A stretch of DNA of 64,000 nt from Lumnitzera littorea (taxonomy: Eukaryota; Streptophyta; Magnoliopsida; Myrtales; Combretaceae), in contig JAMXBB010000011.1 of the NCBI GenBank assembly GCA_024138015.1, forward strand, positions 45,718,900 to 45,782,899. Direction: 5' to 3'. Shown one piece after another: positions 21,733 to 33,400 of the stretch. The translations under genes were made by a program, and so were the position numbers. Every line of letters begins with the position of its first letter. The first letter of the stretch is position 1. The notes beneath the pieces are model-generated. The model ran no database searches. It worked only from the letters and a program-made list of their open reading frames with translations, and was not told the origin of the DNA.

Positions 21733-24700
21733 TGTCACGAATTGAGGATGATCTAGTCGTGGCAGTTGCCGTATATTATATGAAGAACCCTTGATTGGTT
21801 ACCCTTTCAATCAAGAACTCTTCACACAATATACAAAGCTCTACAACATACTAGCTTCCCAGAAACACATATTCAAAGGATATCATTACATAACATATTT
21901 ATATAACATTTAAACTATAAAGTTTATAGTAAGCAGTAATTTAGTACATCTAGGTCTATATTACTAACAAAACAAAAGTACATAAGTAAAAGTCTGCATA
22001 ATTAGTTCTCTCATCACACTGAATGGCCTGCTCTTGCCCAAGTCCCCAAGCTAACCTTTAGCATTCCCTTATTGGCCTCAACAAATAAGCCATCATGTAG
22101 CAAAAGTCTAAGGGGGTGTAAGTCTAAGCTTAGTGAGCAAAACCCTCAATTACACCCAAGCAAGTTATCAATACATTATATTCACGTATATGAATTAATG
22201 AACAAATAAAATGCCAAACAATATGTATAGTTAACTAGTCAATATACAAAACTTAGATTTAACACCCTTCGAAGTCAGGGTTGGAGTATACACGGCACTA
22301 GTCATATCTGGGTATTATACTAGAACTCACTTTACTACGGAACTCCACGTTCCGTATTTAAATCAAATAAGTCCTTTATTTTCATAAAACCAAGTTCTAG
22401 TATAGTTGTGAATGGTCCCCGTAATTCACACTCACTCCTAAACGGAGGCCTCTAGACTTGACCCTTAGGCAAGTAGTTGGCGCATCCAATGCTTAGTATT
22501 CTCATCGGCCAAGGTAAGGTCATTTTGTATGAATGCACCATACTAAACTAATAAATTTATAATAACAACCCCCAAATGGCCTCTCTCTACCTTTGTGTGA
22601 TGTGACAACTAAAATTATGTCTATGCAATGCATGTTGATGCATACACCGGTTTCTTCTTATGAGTTGAGTATAGTTAAGTCCAATTATGATGTGACTATC
22701 CAATAGCATACACAATCATTATTTATACTACCATGTAACAAACAAATTATTATTTGTACTTAAGGTAAATTCACAATTCAGCACATAATAACATACACAA
22801 GCATTTCCCTACCCCACCCAACAATCAATTAACAATATCATTTAAGTTTACTATCTACAATCGCTTACAAGTATGGAATCGTAGGGTAAATACTTATTCG
22901 GCCATGGCGACTTGCTCCAATCGTAGTAATCAATCAAGAGATCATTGCCCACTTTGGGATCACCCGATCATTATAATATAACAAAGATAGTAAGCAATCG
23001 GTTAAACTAATGGTTCTAAATATCTATTTACCTAATTCTACTTAGATTACTATCAATTTTTATTCGATTAGACTTTATCGCTAATTGTATATAACTTTTT
23101 CATTCTATTTTCGATATTTACGAACTTATAGTCATTTTTTATCGTTTTCGGATGTACGTTTACACGATGATGTCCATTTTGGATGTTAAAACCCATGTTT
23201 ATGATATAGACTAAATTTATTGAAATGTTATTTATTGAAGCTTAAATATTCTTATTGGCTAGTTTTATGTTCTATTTTAGTAGTTAATGATTTCATTAGC
23301 CATTAATTCTTACACTTAGATGATCTTATGATTTATTATTTTAGAGGCTTATGTCATCAATTGCTTATGTCATGGCTTGTGTCATCATTTGCTTACATCA
23401 TTCATTCTATATGTATATTTATCCTTATGTATTCATATACTTTACACATATGTTATGTATATACTTATACTTCTAATATAATAATATGTATACTTATGTA
23501 TTTATAGGTGTACTAGTACATATACCCGTATATACATATGTATTTTTATACATATTTTCGTATGCCTAATGTTCCCTCTTAAGAAAGCTTCACAAATTTC
23601 ATATTTTTACACTTCAAGAGCTTATTTAACAAGGTATATGTATGTATAGTTAGTATATACCTCATTTTGGGTTATGTACATAAAGGATACTTATGTATAA
23701 GAGCCTTCATACATGTATTTATTAAGTGTATTCCTATGTTCACATGCTTAAGTATATATATACATGTGTTCTTCTTCCATTTATTAAGGATTTCTTACAC
23801 TTCTAAGCATGAATATGGAGTTTCCACCCTCAACAACACATATGCACATATCACATAAGCTTCCTACACTAACCTAACTTCTTCATCTAACTACTAAATA
23901 AGATGGAAAAATACATAATAACATACCTTTTTCTTCTTGACTTATGATAGTAGGAATTGTGAAAGTGAAGTGAGAAAGTGTGGAAATAAGGAGGCAAGGG
24001 GAATCATGGTTTGGTGAGGGAGAAAAGGACTTTGTTTTATGTTGTTTTTGTGTTTAAAAAGATGAAGACAAGTGGGGTCTAGTTGGGGAGGGAAGTGGAC
24101 AGCATAAGGAGGGTGAAATTGGAAAAGAAAAATTTGTGTGGAAAGTTAAGGAAAAGAAAAGAAATCTCTAAACAACAATGACATATTTGTTGACTTTTTA
24201 ACATGTTAACTTAGTCAACCTTTGACTTGGTCAACATTTAACTTAGTTAACTCCTTAAGTTTGCATGTAATCTAAGTGCCCATAATGAAGTAATTAGGGA
24301 AAATTAGAAAGAAAATTAAGGAAATGAAAGGAAATATGGGGTTTATTGAAATGATTAGTAACAATAGATAATGAGATCTTCCTTTAAGTGTTGATATCTT
24401 ATATAAATCATTTGGAAGGCTACTTAATGTAATTATCATGAAAAGTGTCATTTAGGGTATTAATACTTTCTATATGTAGTGTAATCATTCACTAAGCTCT
24501 TAACTCTACATAATACTAACCTAGTTATATAATTGGAAGATGGATGTGATCTATAATGCAATATCCTAGTTCTTAAAGGATTACTTTAATATTATATGTA
24601 TTTATGAATAATTGCAAGTTATCTTTGATCTTTTACTAATGATTTGGCAAGACACTAAGGATATAATATCAATTAGAGTTTCATAGTAAGTTATGATGAA

Positions 24701-24931
24701 TTAATACTTTTATATTCTTAAAGTTATAGTTTTAGCATTTTTATCACTTTTGGATGAAATCTTTAGTGTTTAGATACATTTAAGGTATAAAAGTTTTATA
24801 CACGATTAAATCTTCGGTTATTATCTTAGGGTTTTTTTTTTTTCTTAACTAGCCTTGTTAACTCTTAGGAATATCTAACACAGTTGAGTTTACTTCAGAT
24901 GTTAGGTTGAAAAAAAATTTAGGGGTTTACA
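21733..24931 (-). mobile_element. Solo LTR L1 (3199 bp) inserted in the C1 integrase
   Basis: It has TGTCACGAATTG...GGGGTTTACA termini and a perfect duplication GTAGT (21728-21732 and 24932-24936). It has no coding capacity. Its start and end resemble L2 (40651-45827). Read on the minus strand it begins TGTAAACCCCTAAATTT and ends CGTGACA, as in LTRs of Tekay/Del-type chromoviruses, which suggests minus orientation (inference). No internal direct repeats, so a solo LTR is the simplest reading. Confidence 0.8.
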
Positions 24932-25576
24932 GTAGTTGAACGTAAAAATAGGACTATTCAAGAAATGACGAGAACTCTTCTTAATGAAAGTAATATAGTC
25001 GATCATTTTTGGGTTGAAGTAGCTTCAATAGCTTGTTATATCATTAATCGTGTATATGTAAAACCCTTGACAAACAAAACTACTTACGAGATTTACAAAG
25101 GAAGGAAATCTATGGTTTCATATTTTCACACATTTGGTTGTAAGTATTTTGTTAAGAAAACAGTAAAAGTCTTAGGAAAATTTGAAGAGAGAGCAGATGA
25201 AGCCATATTTCTAAGCTACTTTCTGAATTCAAAAGCATACCGAGTATACAATAAAGAAATAAGGGTCATGGAAGAGTCAATAAATGTTAAATTTATTAAA
25301 GAAACAATCCATGAAGAATTGGATGATGAAATTCTAATTGTTTCAAACAAAAAGAATACAATTCGTCCTGATTTAGAAGAAGGAAAACAAGAACCTCCTT
25401 CAAAAGGTACTTCAAGAGCTTCTAAGATGCTTGATGGAACTAAAACAAAATTTATATCAGAAGGTATTTTAGAAGCTAATACTAGGTTTGTTGAAAAACC
25501 TTCAGAAGGTGAGTCAGAAGGTGCTGAACTCTTTCATACTCCTCCATCACCTTTAAAATTTAAAATTGATCATCTT
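24932..25576 (+). pseudogene. C1 integrase C-terminal part and linker
   Basis: It continues the integrase after L1 as VVERKNRTIQEMTRTLLNES; the Glu at 24938-24940 is the third catalytic residue, exactly 35 residues after the second Asp once L1 is removed. Downstream are the usual INRVYVKPLTNKTTYEIYKG and GCKYFV segments and a variable linker to RT (SKGTSRASKML, HTPPSPLKFKIDHL). The frame is open through this block. A1 interrupts the linker at 25577. Confidence 0.88.
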
Positions 25577-26791
25577 TGATACGAGGCAAGTGCACCTATC
25601 AGTTTTAATATAGTGGATGTGAGTCCAAGTTGATCCCTCAGAGACTTCAAGTATTAATACTAACCTTAGCTCTATTATCTAACTAAAAAATTGTGATGGG
25701 TTGAATAAATTAAAAATACTAAAATTAACAAACTAATCTAATTATGTGACTTGACTAAGTAATTTAGGAAGGGAGAAAATTAAGAACGACTTAAGGAAGG
25801 CAAATAATGTATTTAGGAATTATTTACCCTAGTGTTTAACATGTGACAGCTAAAAATCTATCCAATTTCATCTCTATTATTCTTGATCAGAGGGATTCAT
25901 AATTGAAATTAATACCTTTCTTAAGCATATTAACCTTAATCCTAAATTATTTATTGGAATCTCTTCACTTAGTAATATAATTTAGAATCGCATTAATGTA
26001 TAATGAATTTTCACACAAAAATAATAACTTTCTAAAAGAATCATATATCTTATCTCTAAGTACACATGTAATTCTCTTTAATTATGTCAAGATCTCATTA
26101 TTCATGTGATTTCTCAATCATCATGTATAATATCATAGATTGATACTTTAGAAATATCAATTAACAATGAAAACACATAATTGAATTAAGAAAGATAGAA
26201 ACTTTATTGAAAATTATCAATAAATCCAATAGTCACATTAAACCCGAGGTTCTACAATCCTAAATACGAGAATCTTAAGCTATCATGATGAAATTAAAAA
26301 CGAATTGCAATAAAATCAAGAAATAATATATGAAAAACCCCTTTTGTTGATGAAAAATCTCTTCAATCTTAAAGTTAGGTGTTGCTTCCACCTTTTTCTC
26401 CTGCTTCTCTTTAAGTTTTTTCTCTTTTCTTTATCCAAAAGTTATGTGCAAAACCCTCACAAGTCCTTATATGATGTATCATGAAGTTTCTTTTTTAGTC
26501 ACCAGACACAGCCTGGGACACAATTGTGTCCCAAACTATGTAACTTTTTGACCAAAAATTGTTACTTTCTCCTATTGTTTATGTAACTTCAAAATTTCAT
26601 AACTCATTCATTTGAACTCCAAATTGAGTAAAACTTGATTCATTTTCTTCATTTTCAATTTGAGAAAGTGTTTAAACCTTGAAATCAAAATTTTACTCAA
26701 TTAAGTATCAATTTTTTTTGTAAAAAACCAAAAAAATAAGGGAAATGCTATAAAATCACCATGTGAAATGTATCTAAAATAGGAGTTATCA
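25577..26791 (-). mobile_element. Solo LTR A1 (family A, 1215 bp) inserted in C1 pol
   Basis: It runs from TGATACGAGGCAAG to GGAGTTATCA with a perfect duplication ATCTT (25572-25576 and 26792-26796). It is about 90% identical by eye to A2 in reverse orientation (47412-48659). No coding capacity and no terminal direct repeats. On the minus strand a TATA-like CATATAAGG (about 26465-26474) lies downstream of a GC-rich palindrome at 26515-26532, which gives its orientation. Confidence 0.85.
26515..26532. repeat. Perfect 18-bp palindrome in A1
   Basis: GGGACACAATTGTGTCCC equals its own reverse complement. A2 carries two related, imperfect units (GGGGACACGGCCATGTCTC type). It lies upstream of the TATA-like box in LTR orientation. 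Confidence 0.75.
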
Positions 26792-28419
26792 ATCTTCCTG
26801 AGCTTATAATTGGTAATGTTAGATCTGAAATAAGAACAAGATCAAGCTTACAGAATTTTGAAAATCAGTTTGCTCTTATTTCTGAAATTGAACCTCATTC
26901 AATAGATGAAGCCTTAAATGATAATAACTGGATTTTAGCCATGCAAGATGAATTCAGTCAATTTTTGGAGAAATCAAGTTTGGAGTCTAGTTTTAAAACC
27001 TAAAAATAAGTCAATCATTAAAACTAAATGGGTATTTAAGAACAAATTAGATGAGCAGGGAAAAATAGTTAGAAACAAAGCATGTTTAGTAGCTAAAAGT
27101 TATTCACAGGAAGAAGGAATAGATTATGATGAAACCTATGCTCCTGTTGCTAGATTGGAAGCTATAAGATTGTTATTTGCTTTTGCCTATTTGAAAAATT
27201 TTAAGTTATATCAGATGAATGTAAAATGTGTTTTTCTGAATGAATTTATAAAAGAAAAAGTGTATGCTGATTAACCTCTTGAATTTGAAGATCCCTTTAA
27301 ATCAGATTATATGTTTAAACTAAGAAAGGCTTTGTATGGACTTAAATAGACTCCCCGCACTTAGTATGATAGATTAAGTCAATTCTTGATTAAAAATGAC
27401 TTTCAAAGAGAAAAAGTAGATACTACACTTTTTATGAAACATTTTGGTGAAGATATGCCAGTTGTACAAATCTATGTTGATGATATTGTTTTTGGTGCAA
27501 CTAATGAAATATATTGTCAAGAATTTTCATGTATGATGTAAGCAGAATTTGAGATGTCACTCATGGGTGAATTAAAATTCTTCTTGAGATTGCAAGTCAA
27601 ACAATCAGAGAATGGAATTTTTGTTCACTAAGAGAAGTACACCAGACAAATATTAAAGAAATTTGGTTTTGAGAATACTAAGGATTCTTCAATACCTATC
27701 AGTACCTTAACAAAACTTGATATCACAGGTAATGGCAAAAAGGTAAATGAAAAACTCTATTGCAACTTAATTGGATCTTTATGTATTTAACTACCTCATG
27801 ACCTGATATTTTATTTAGTACTTATGTGTGTGCTAGATTTCAGAGTTCACCGATTGAAACACACTTAATTACAATTAAAAAGATTTTTAAATATATAAAA
27901 AACAATGTAAAATTGGGAATTTGGTATCTTAAAAATAAAAATTTTGATCTTATAGGATATTTAGATGCTGATTATGCAAGTTGCAAAATAGATACAAAGA
28001 GTACTTCAGGAACATGTTTATTCTTAAGAGATAAGTTGGTTTCTTGGTCTTTTAAGAAACAAGATTCAATTGCTCTTTCAACTGCAAAAGCTAAATATGT
28101 ATCTATTGGAAATTGTTGTGCACAAATTCTTTGGTTAAAACAATGATTAAATGACTATGGAATAAGTTGTAAAAATATTCCTAATAAATGTGATAACATG
28201 AGTGCTATCAATTTGACAAAAAATCTTGTTCATCATTTAAGATCAAAGTACATAGAAATAAGGCATCATTTCATTTGTAATCATGTTGCAAACAATGATA
28301 TAAGTATTGATTTTGTTTCAACTGAATATTAATTTGATGATATTTTTACTAAACTACTGGATAAATTGAGATTTGAGTTCATTAGAAATGAACTAGGTGT
28401 TTGTAATCCATTTTCTTAA
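26792..28419 (+). pseudogene. C1 reverse transcriptase and RNase H
   Basis: RT follows A1 with PELIIGNVRSEIRTRSSLQN, then a one-base shift near 26966, then WSLVLKPKNKSIIKTKWVFK, ARLEAIRLLFAFA and the active site VQIYVDDIVFG (YVDD at 27473-27484, intact). Stops replace family Gln or Trp (before PLEFEDP, and twice around TPRT). A second shift lies near 27782. RNase H has LDADYASCKIDTKSTSGTC, but the usual STAEAEY reads STAKAKY, losing the Glu residues (28087-28095). The pol stop is TAA at 28417-28419. A short spacer of about 295 bp precedes the env-like ORF. Confidence 0.9.
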
Positions 28420-28714
28420 TTTGTTTTTTTTTTCTTATTTAATTTTTCGTGAATGTTTTGTTATTTTTTTTTTGTCGCGTGCAAGTCCTCTTGAAATTTG
28501 TTGGATACGAAAACTTTGTAAGCTTTAGCATGTTCTTAGTGAGTCTACAAAATCCTCTTTAGTGAGTCCATTAAGAAAATCCACTCTCTCGGCTAACTGC
28601 TACTAAAATTGGCAATTTAAGTTCTCTAAAGCCTCATTTATTTTCTCATCTTTTTTCATCTTCATCAGCCCTTCCTTTTCCCTCTCTTGATTTTCTTTTC
28701 TCATCACAACTCCA

Positions 28715-30829
28715 ATGGCACCGAGAAAATCCAACCGCATTACAACTAAAGGGGTTAAATCGAAAATTCAAAATGACCCTAAGAATCCTATTGTTATTGA
28801 TAAATAAGAAATTAGAATCTCAAACCCTGCAAACCCACAACCAAATTCAACCAAAACATACCAAAGATCATTTGAAAGAACCCTAACCCTCGACCTCCAA
28901 GATGAACCTTCGGAAGAGGCTGCTTCAGAAGTGAGTCAGAGGAATGCCTTTGAATTACATTCTAAACTAGTTTAGAAGGCCATTCAAGATGATAAAAAAT
29001 CTAGCTCCTTCAAAGAAGTTACTGATTCAGAAGAATCTGAACCCTTAGAAAAACCATTTGAAGAAGTCTCTAAAAGAGATCCTTTAGAACCTGATCCTAT
29101 TCCGAAACCAGAAAATCTGTTCTAAAATCTAAGAAGGCTACCTCAGTTAAGAAGAAATCTAAATCTTCCTAGAAAGTAGACAAATCGACCAAAAGCTAAG
29201 ATCACAATCACCCCTTTAAAGGAGAAACACAAGAAGAGGTACACAGTCAAAGGTAAAAGTCTTTCAATTAAAGACTCATTTTATTTAGACTTTAAATACT
29301 TTGAGAAAAATGGTTTTTACTAGAAAGACTACTTAAATAGATTGGGTTTAAATGGTATGGTTGATTTATGTAAAGTAATACATGGATATTTGATTGATGA
29401 ATTTTATAGAAAGCTTGATAGTAAACATCAAGAAGTGTGGAAATCAACTATGCTAGGACAGAAAATAGAAATAACTAAGAAGGATATTCTAAAATGCTTT
29501 GGCATTAAGGAATTCAATGGCATTAAGGAATTTAATGATGATGAAAGCATAGGATAGTTGATGAAAGAATAGTTATTTACTAAATTAAATGATGTAATCG
29601 ATTTGGGGATAGGGAGAGACATCTGTAGTACAAAGTTTGAGTTATTTATAAGAATTCTTCACAAATTTATTAACTCTGTTGTACTACCAAGGAAGGGTAG
29701 TGTAACCTCAATGAATAAGGAAGATGCATTGGTGATATTGGCAATGTTGGATAAAAAACAAATAGATGTTGTAAAGTTAATGATGCGACACATGTGGCAG
29801 CAAGTAGATGTGAGGCCATATGGAAATTTGTTAATGGCCCTTTTTAGTTTCAAAAAGCTAAAACTTCTAGGAGAGACAAATTGCCCCTTTTCTCTTATCA
29901 GGCTTGTTGAGAGAATCTTTAAGATGATGGGAATTTATGTGAATGACAAATTGTGACATTCACATAATGGGGGAATATTTGTTCATCCTTCAAATTTGAA
30001 AAGTAAGGTCATTATCATTGAGGAAAAAGGAGTTGGAAAGAAAAGGAAGAGAGGAAAGGAGCTAACTAAGAAGGAACTAAAGAAGAAAGGGAAACTAATT
30101 AGAAGGTCAGGTGGCATTGAGTTTAGAGAGCCTACTAGGACAGTTTCAGAGGGTGATTCAGATAATTCCGAAAGCTAACTAGTTTAATATAAACAAGGAG
30201 AAAGCTTAGTTTTTATGGAATAGCTCTCTGAAGGAATCAAGGCTATTGTAGAAAAGGTTGTCAAGGATCAAATGATTAGCATGACAGACTTATTCAAGGC
30301 TTAGATTAAGGAGTCTGTTCTAGAAACAAATCATTCTGACTAAGCACATAATTCTGTTGATCTTGAACCCCCTGCTTAGTTCCAAACCTCTAAACCATCT
30401 GAACCTCAATTCACCACCAAAGAACCATCTGTTCTTATTTCAGATACTCCTGTTACACCACTAGGACCTAATCCTTCCTCTCAACCAATTGATTAGAATG
30501 TTCTCAGTCCTATTCCATCTTTAAAAAAGACTCCAGTCATTTCACTATAATCCCCTGAAAAGATACCTCAAGCTTCTACTCCTATTCTCAACCTTGAATC
30601 ACAGACATCCCTTGAAAGTCATACTGAAATTCTGTCTGTAGCCTCCACCAAAGACACTTCTCCACTTGGTCCAATCTAAACTACACCACCATTTAATAAA
30701 GACAAAGAACCTACTGTATTTACGGCAATAGCTTCTAAAACCACTTCTGCTTCTAACAAAGTTCTTCCTTCGTACTCTGGCATATTCAAGTTATGTGCTA
30801 GGAAGAAAACAAAAAGATCCAAAAATTAA
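28715..30829 (+). pseudogene. C1 env-like ORF (705 codons, Sirevirus type), stops only plus two compensating shifts
   Basis: It starts MAPRKSNRITTKG and ends GIFKLCARKKTKRSKN, TAA at 30827-30829. Start and end share one frame. In between, a short segment at about 29110-29195 is out of frame, entered and left by single-base shifts. Other breaks are TAA/TAG codons. The clean middle (29342-29956) has GLNGMVDLCKVIHGYLIDEF, WKSTMLGQKIEITKKDILK and a RILHKFINSVVLPRKGSVTS segment, resembling the domain found in Sirevirus env-like and plant transposon proteins. Ends are basic (KKRKRGKELTKKELKKKGK) and Ser/Pro-rich. I see no signal peptide or clear membrane segment, so an envelope role is only by name. 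Confidence 0.75.
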
Positions 30830-31035
30830 CTGCCTCTATGTTTTTCTTTCTCTTGTACTAGCAAAAACCTTGTCTTGTCTTATTTTGTTTTTTGTCCACC
30901 TGTAGACTTGTAATTTCTATTTCTGAACTTAGTTATGTTACTTCCTTAGTTAATGCGGTATGATCTCTTATGTTTTGTTATTTTTGCACCTGATATTTTG
31001 TTTGTCATATTCAAATTTGCACATTTTATAAAGAT

Positions 31036-31215
31036 TAAGGGGGAGTTTATTCAGAATGATAACCAAAAAGGGGGAGAGAAAAACCATAATCAATCACACT
31101 CATATTACATTACATTGGACAAACATTACATGATGCATGAATATGTGATTGTGAATATTTTTTTTGCGATCTGGTTTTATAATAACATTTTTGTTATCAT
31201 CAAAAAGAGGGAGAA
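31036..31215 (+). promoter_or_regulatory. C1 multiple polypurine tracts before the 3' LTR
   Basis: Three G/A tracts: near 31036-31046 (AAGGGGGAG), 31066-31083 (AAAAGGGGGAGAGAAA) and 31202-31215 (AAAAAGAGGGAGAA, abutting the LTR). Several polypurine tracts before the LTR are a known Sirevirus feature; they prime plus-strand DNA synthesis. Confidence 0.75.
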
Positions 31216-31876
31216 TATTAGATATCTCTCATACATTTTAATGATAACAAAAGGATTAAAAGCTAATGAATCTTTAAGAGTACAGGCTTACAGAAGGATT
31301 TTTAGAAAGTGTAAATTCGCAAAATTAAGTTGCATTTAGAAGCTTATTCAGAAGCTTCAAATTGATTGTAAATAGTTTATTGTGAAAAGTTTTTAGAAAG
31401 TATTACAAAAGCTTTCATAAGAAGAATTGGTACAGTTCAGAAACTTATTCAAAAACTTTATTGTAGAGAAAAGATAGTTTGTATTTTATAGATTTGTATT
31501 AGCCTAGATTGTAGAGAGTCTAGATAGGTAGAGCAGAGTGTTGTAAAATCATTGTGACAAATGCTTGTGATTTGCTTGTGATTTGTTTTAGTAGATCGAG
31601 TGGAATGGTACTGGTGAAGTAAACCGGGTCCCCAGTAGTGGAGCTAGAAGAAAGCAGTAGGTAGAAAGCCGAAGTTTTATAAAATCTTTGCCTGATATTC
31701 TCTTTCCCTACTCTTTTAATTTGTGTTATTTAATTGTTGTTTAATTGTGTGTTGAAATACCATTGTTCGCTAAATTAAATTATTAAGAGGGTAATCTTAT
31801 TTTTATATCGAAAAGTTTTCAAAAGTTTAAAGATATCAATTTATCCCCTCTCTTGATATCTTACACGGGACCAACA
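31216..31876 (+). repeat. C1 3' LTR (661 bp, internally deleted)
   Basis: It starts TATTAGATATC (TG changed to TA) and ends GGGACCAACA. It aligns with the first ~230 and last ~400 bases of the 5' LTR; about 715 bp of the middle are missing. AAGTG follows. Confidence 0.92.
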
Positions 31877-31881
31877 AAGTG

Positions 31882-33012
31882 TACGAAAATAAAGATATGA
31901 GAGATAGAAAATTAGGCAAACAAATTATAGTGCTTCTGTCTTGTGTTTACAGTACTCTTCTAACTTCACCATTAGGGACCTAATTTACTTTATTGATTAC
32001 TTTATTTGAGTGTTTCCACTATCTACTTATTCTTAAATAACACAACTTGAGAGATTACAAACACGATATCTTTTGCTCTAACTCACTTTGTCTCACAGCT
32101 AGGATAATACTCAAAACTATAAAGATTCAAAAGTCTCTCTTAAATAAAACTAAAACACAAGAGAATTCAAAATCAATGAGGAAAATAACACAATAGTTCC
32201 TCAATAAATAAGAACAAAACAAAGTTATGTAAGAAGCTTCTAATCGATCTTTTGTTCTCATAGTAGTAATATTGCAGCACTTTTTTGAATGATAATGGAG
32301 CTTTTTCTTATTCTCTTTTTTTTTTTTTTTTGTTCTATCTTGATTTGTGGAATTCAGCCTCTTTAAATATTGAAGCTTGCAATAGCTGAATGCTTGGTAT
32401 AAGGCAAGTCTATAAAAAATTATTTTGTTCTTTGCCTTGAAAATAATTATGCATTATATCCTTCTTGGCTTACTATTTTTGTGACATTCTTTCCCCGAAT
32501 GTGTGTTGCAAAAGAGACAAAGTATCTTTTCCTTTTTCTAGGATTTTAACTGTAAGCTCAAAAGGAAATCTTTGCTTGTCAATTTTTATCTATCAAAAAG
32601 AAATTGAACCTTGTTATGTCTTGTGATTGATTTAAATTCATCCTTGTTTCTACTATATATCTTTCCAAATTTAATATCTTAAATGAAATGAATTTATCTT
32701 TGTGGGTTTAAATCCTCCTTAAGGGAACGTATTGAATATATTCACCAAATATATTCAATAGATGAAGTTGGGTCTTCTTGAATCTTGAAAACATGTATTT
32801 AATCTATGAGACATTTGCTAAATCGTATTTCCCGTTTCTAGTTCCTATACCTTCTAATTCATCCCCTTATTGATCTTTTAGTAGATCTCATAGATTTAAT
32901 ATATGTAAATTGAAAATAAACCCAGCCATATTTAAAGAAATAACCATGCATACAATCTTGTTAGATAATGTTCCTTTTTTTGTTATTATCAAAATATTTG
33001 AAGGGATTAATG
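31882..33012 (-). repeat. C2 3' LTR, inner piece
   Basis: It continues the C2 LTR after C1. It matches 50630-50979 (TATGAGAGATAGAAAATTA, then the AAGAAGCTTCTA segment) of the C2 5' LTR, and then extends about 780 bp further than the truncated copy. It ends at GGGATTAATG next to the polypurine tract. Confidence 0.82.
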
Positions 33013-33110
33013 TTCTCCCCCTCTTTGATGATAAAAAAATCACCAAAATCTAAAAAAATATAGATATTCCCCTATAGTAAGAGCCTTCTTATACCTTCTC
33101 CCTCTTTTTG
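33013..33110 (-). promoter_or_regulatory. C2 polypurine tracts
   Basis: On the plus strand TTCTCCCCCTCTTT (33013-33026) abuts the LTR, and CTTCTCCCTCTTTTTG lies at 33095-33110. A third short tract ACTCCCCCTG is near 33142. They mirror the tracts of C1. Confidence 0.7.
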
Positions 33111-33282
33111 TTATTAGCAAAGGAGGAAAGATCTAATAGTACTCCCCCTGAATCCATGATTGATTCAAAGCACAATGAAAGGGAAACACTAGAGTTCATT
33201 CAAAACAACAAATTAACAAGAGTTTAGCAGATAGAGCAAAATACCATATTTTAAACACAAAAACAACAAATATAATGAAAGT

Positions 33283-33400
33283 TCAAAAGAACAATAGAGG
33301 ATCTAAGGCTTCTTGATAGGACTTCTTAATCTTTTTAGAAAGTGATGGTTGATCTGGCTTCCATGGTAGGTATAGAACTTATCCTATAGGGGTTTGAATT
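33283..33400 (-). pseudogene. C2 env-like ORF, extreme C-terminus
   Basis: Reads LYLPWKPDQPSLSKKIKKSY and ends in TGA at 33285-33283. It joins in frame with the piece at 39858-40650 when G2 and one 5-bp duplication are removed. The basic Lys-rich end resembles the C1 end (ARKKTKRSKN). Confidence 0.65.

Larger units (their letters stand above)
17528..31876 (+). mobile_element. C1: Sirevirus-type Ty1/copia element with env-like ORF
   Basis: It has LTRs at 17528-18903 and 31216-31876 and a perfect duplication AAGTG (17523-17527 and 31877-31881). The order is PBS, gag with CCHC knuckle, protease, integrase, RT, RNase H, env-like ORF and multiple polypurine tracts, the layout of Sireviruses. L1 (21733-24931) and A1 (25577-26791) are inserted within pol. 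Removing them gives about 9.9 kb. Several frameshifts and in-frame stops make it inactive, although the RT keeps YVDD. Confidence 0.92.

Noticed and set aside
23667..23858. Small ORF in L1
   Set aside because: No counterpart in L2, low-complexity TATA/ACAT-rich sequence.
28715..30829. Env-like ORF as evidence for an endogenous virus
   Set aside because: It is inside a Sirevirus retrotransposon with LTRs and matching order; no movement protein, coat protein or pararetrovirus RT arrangement is present.
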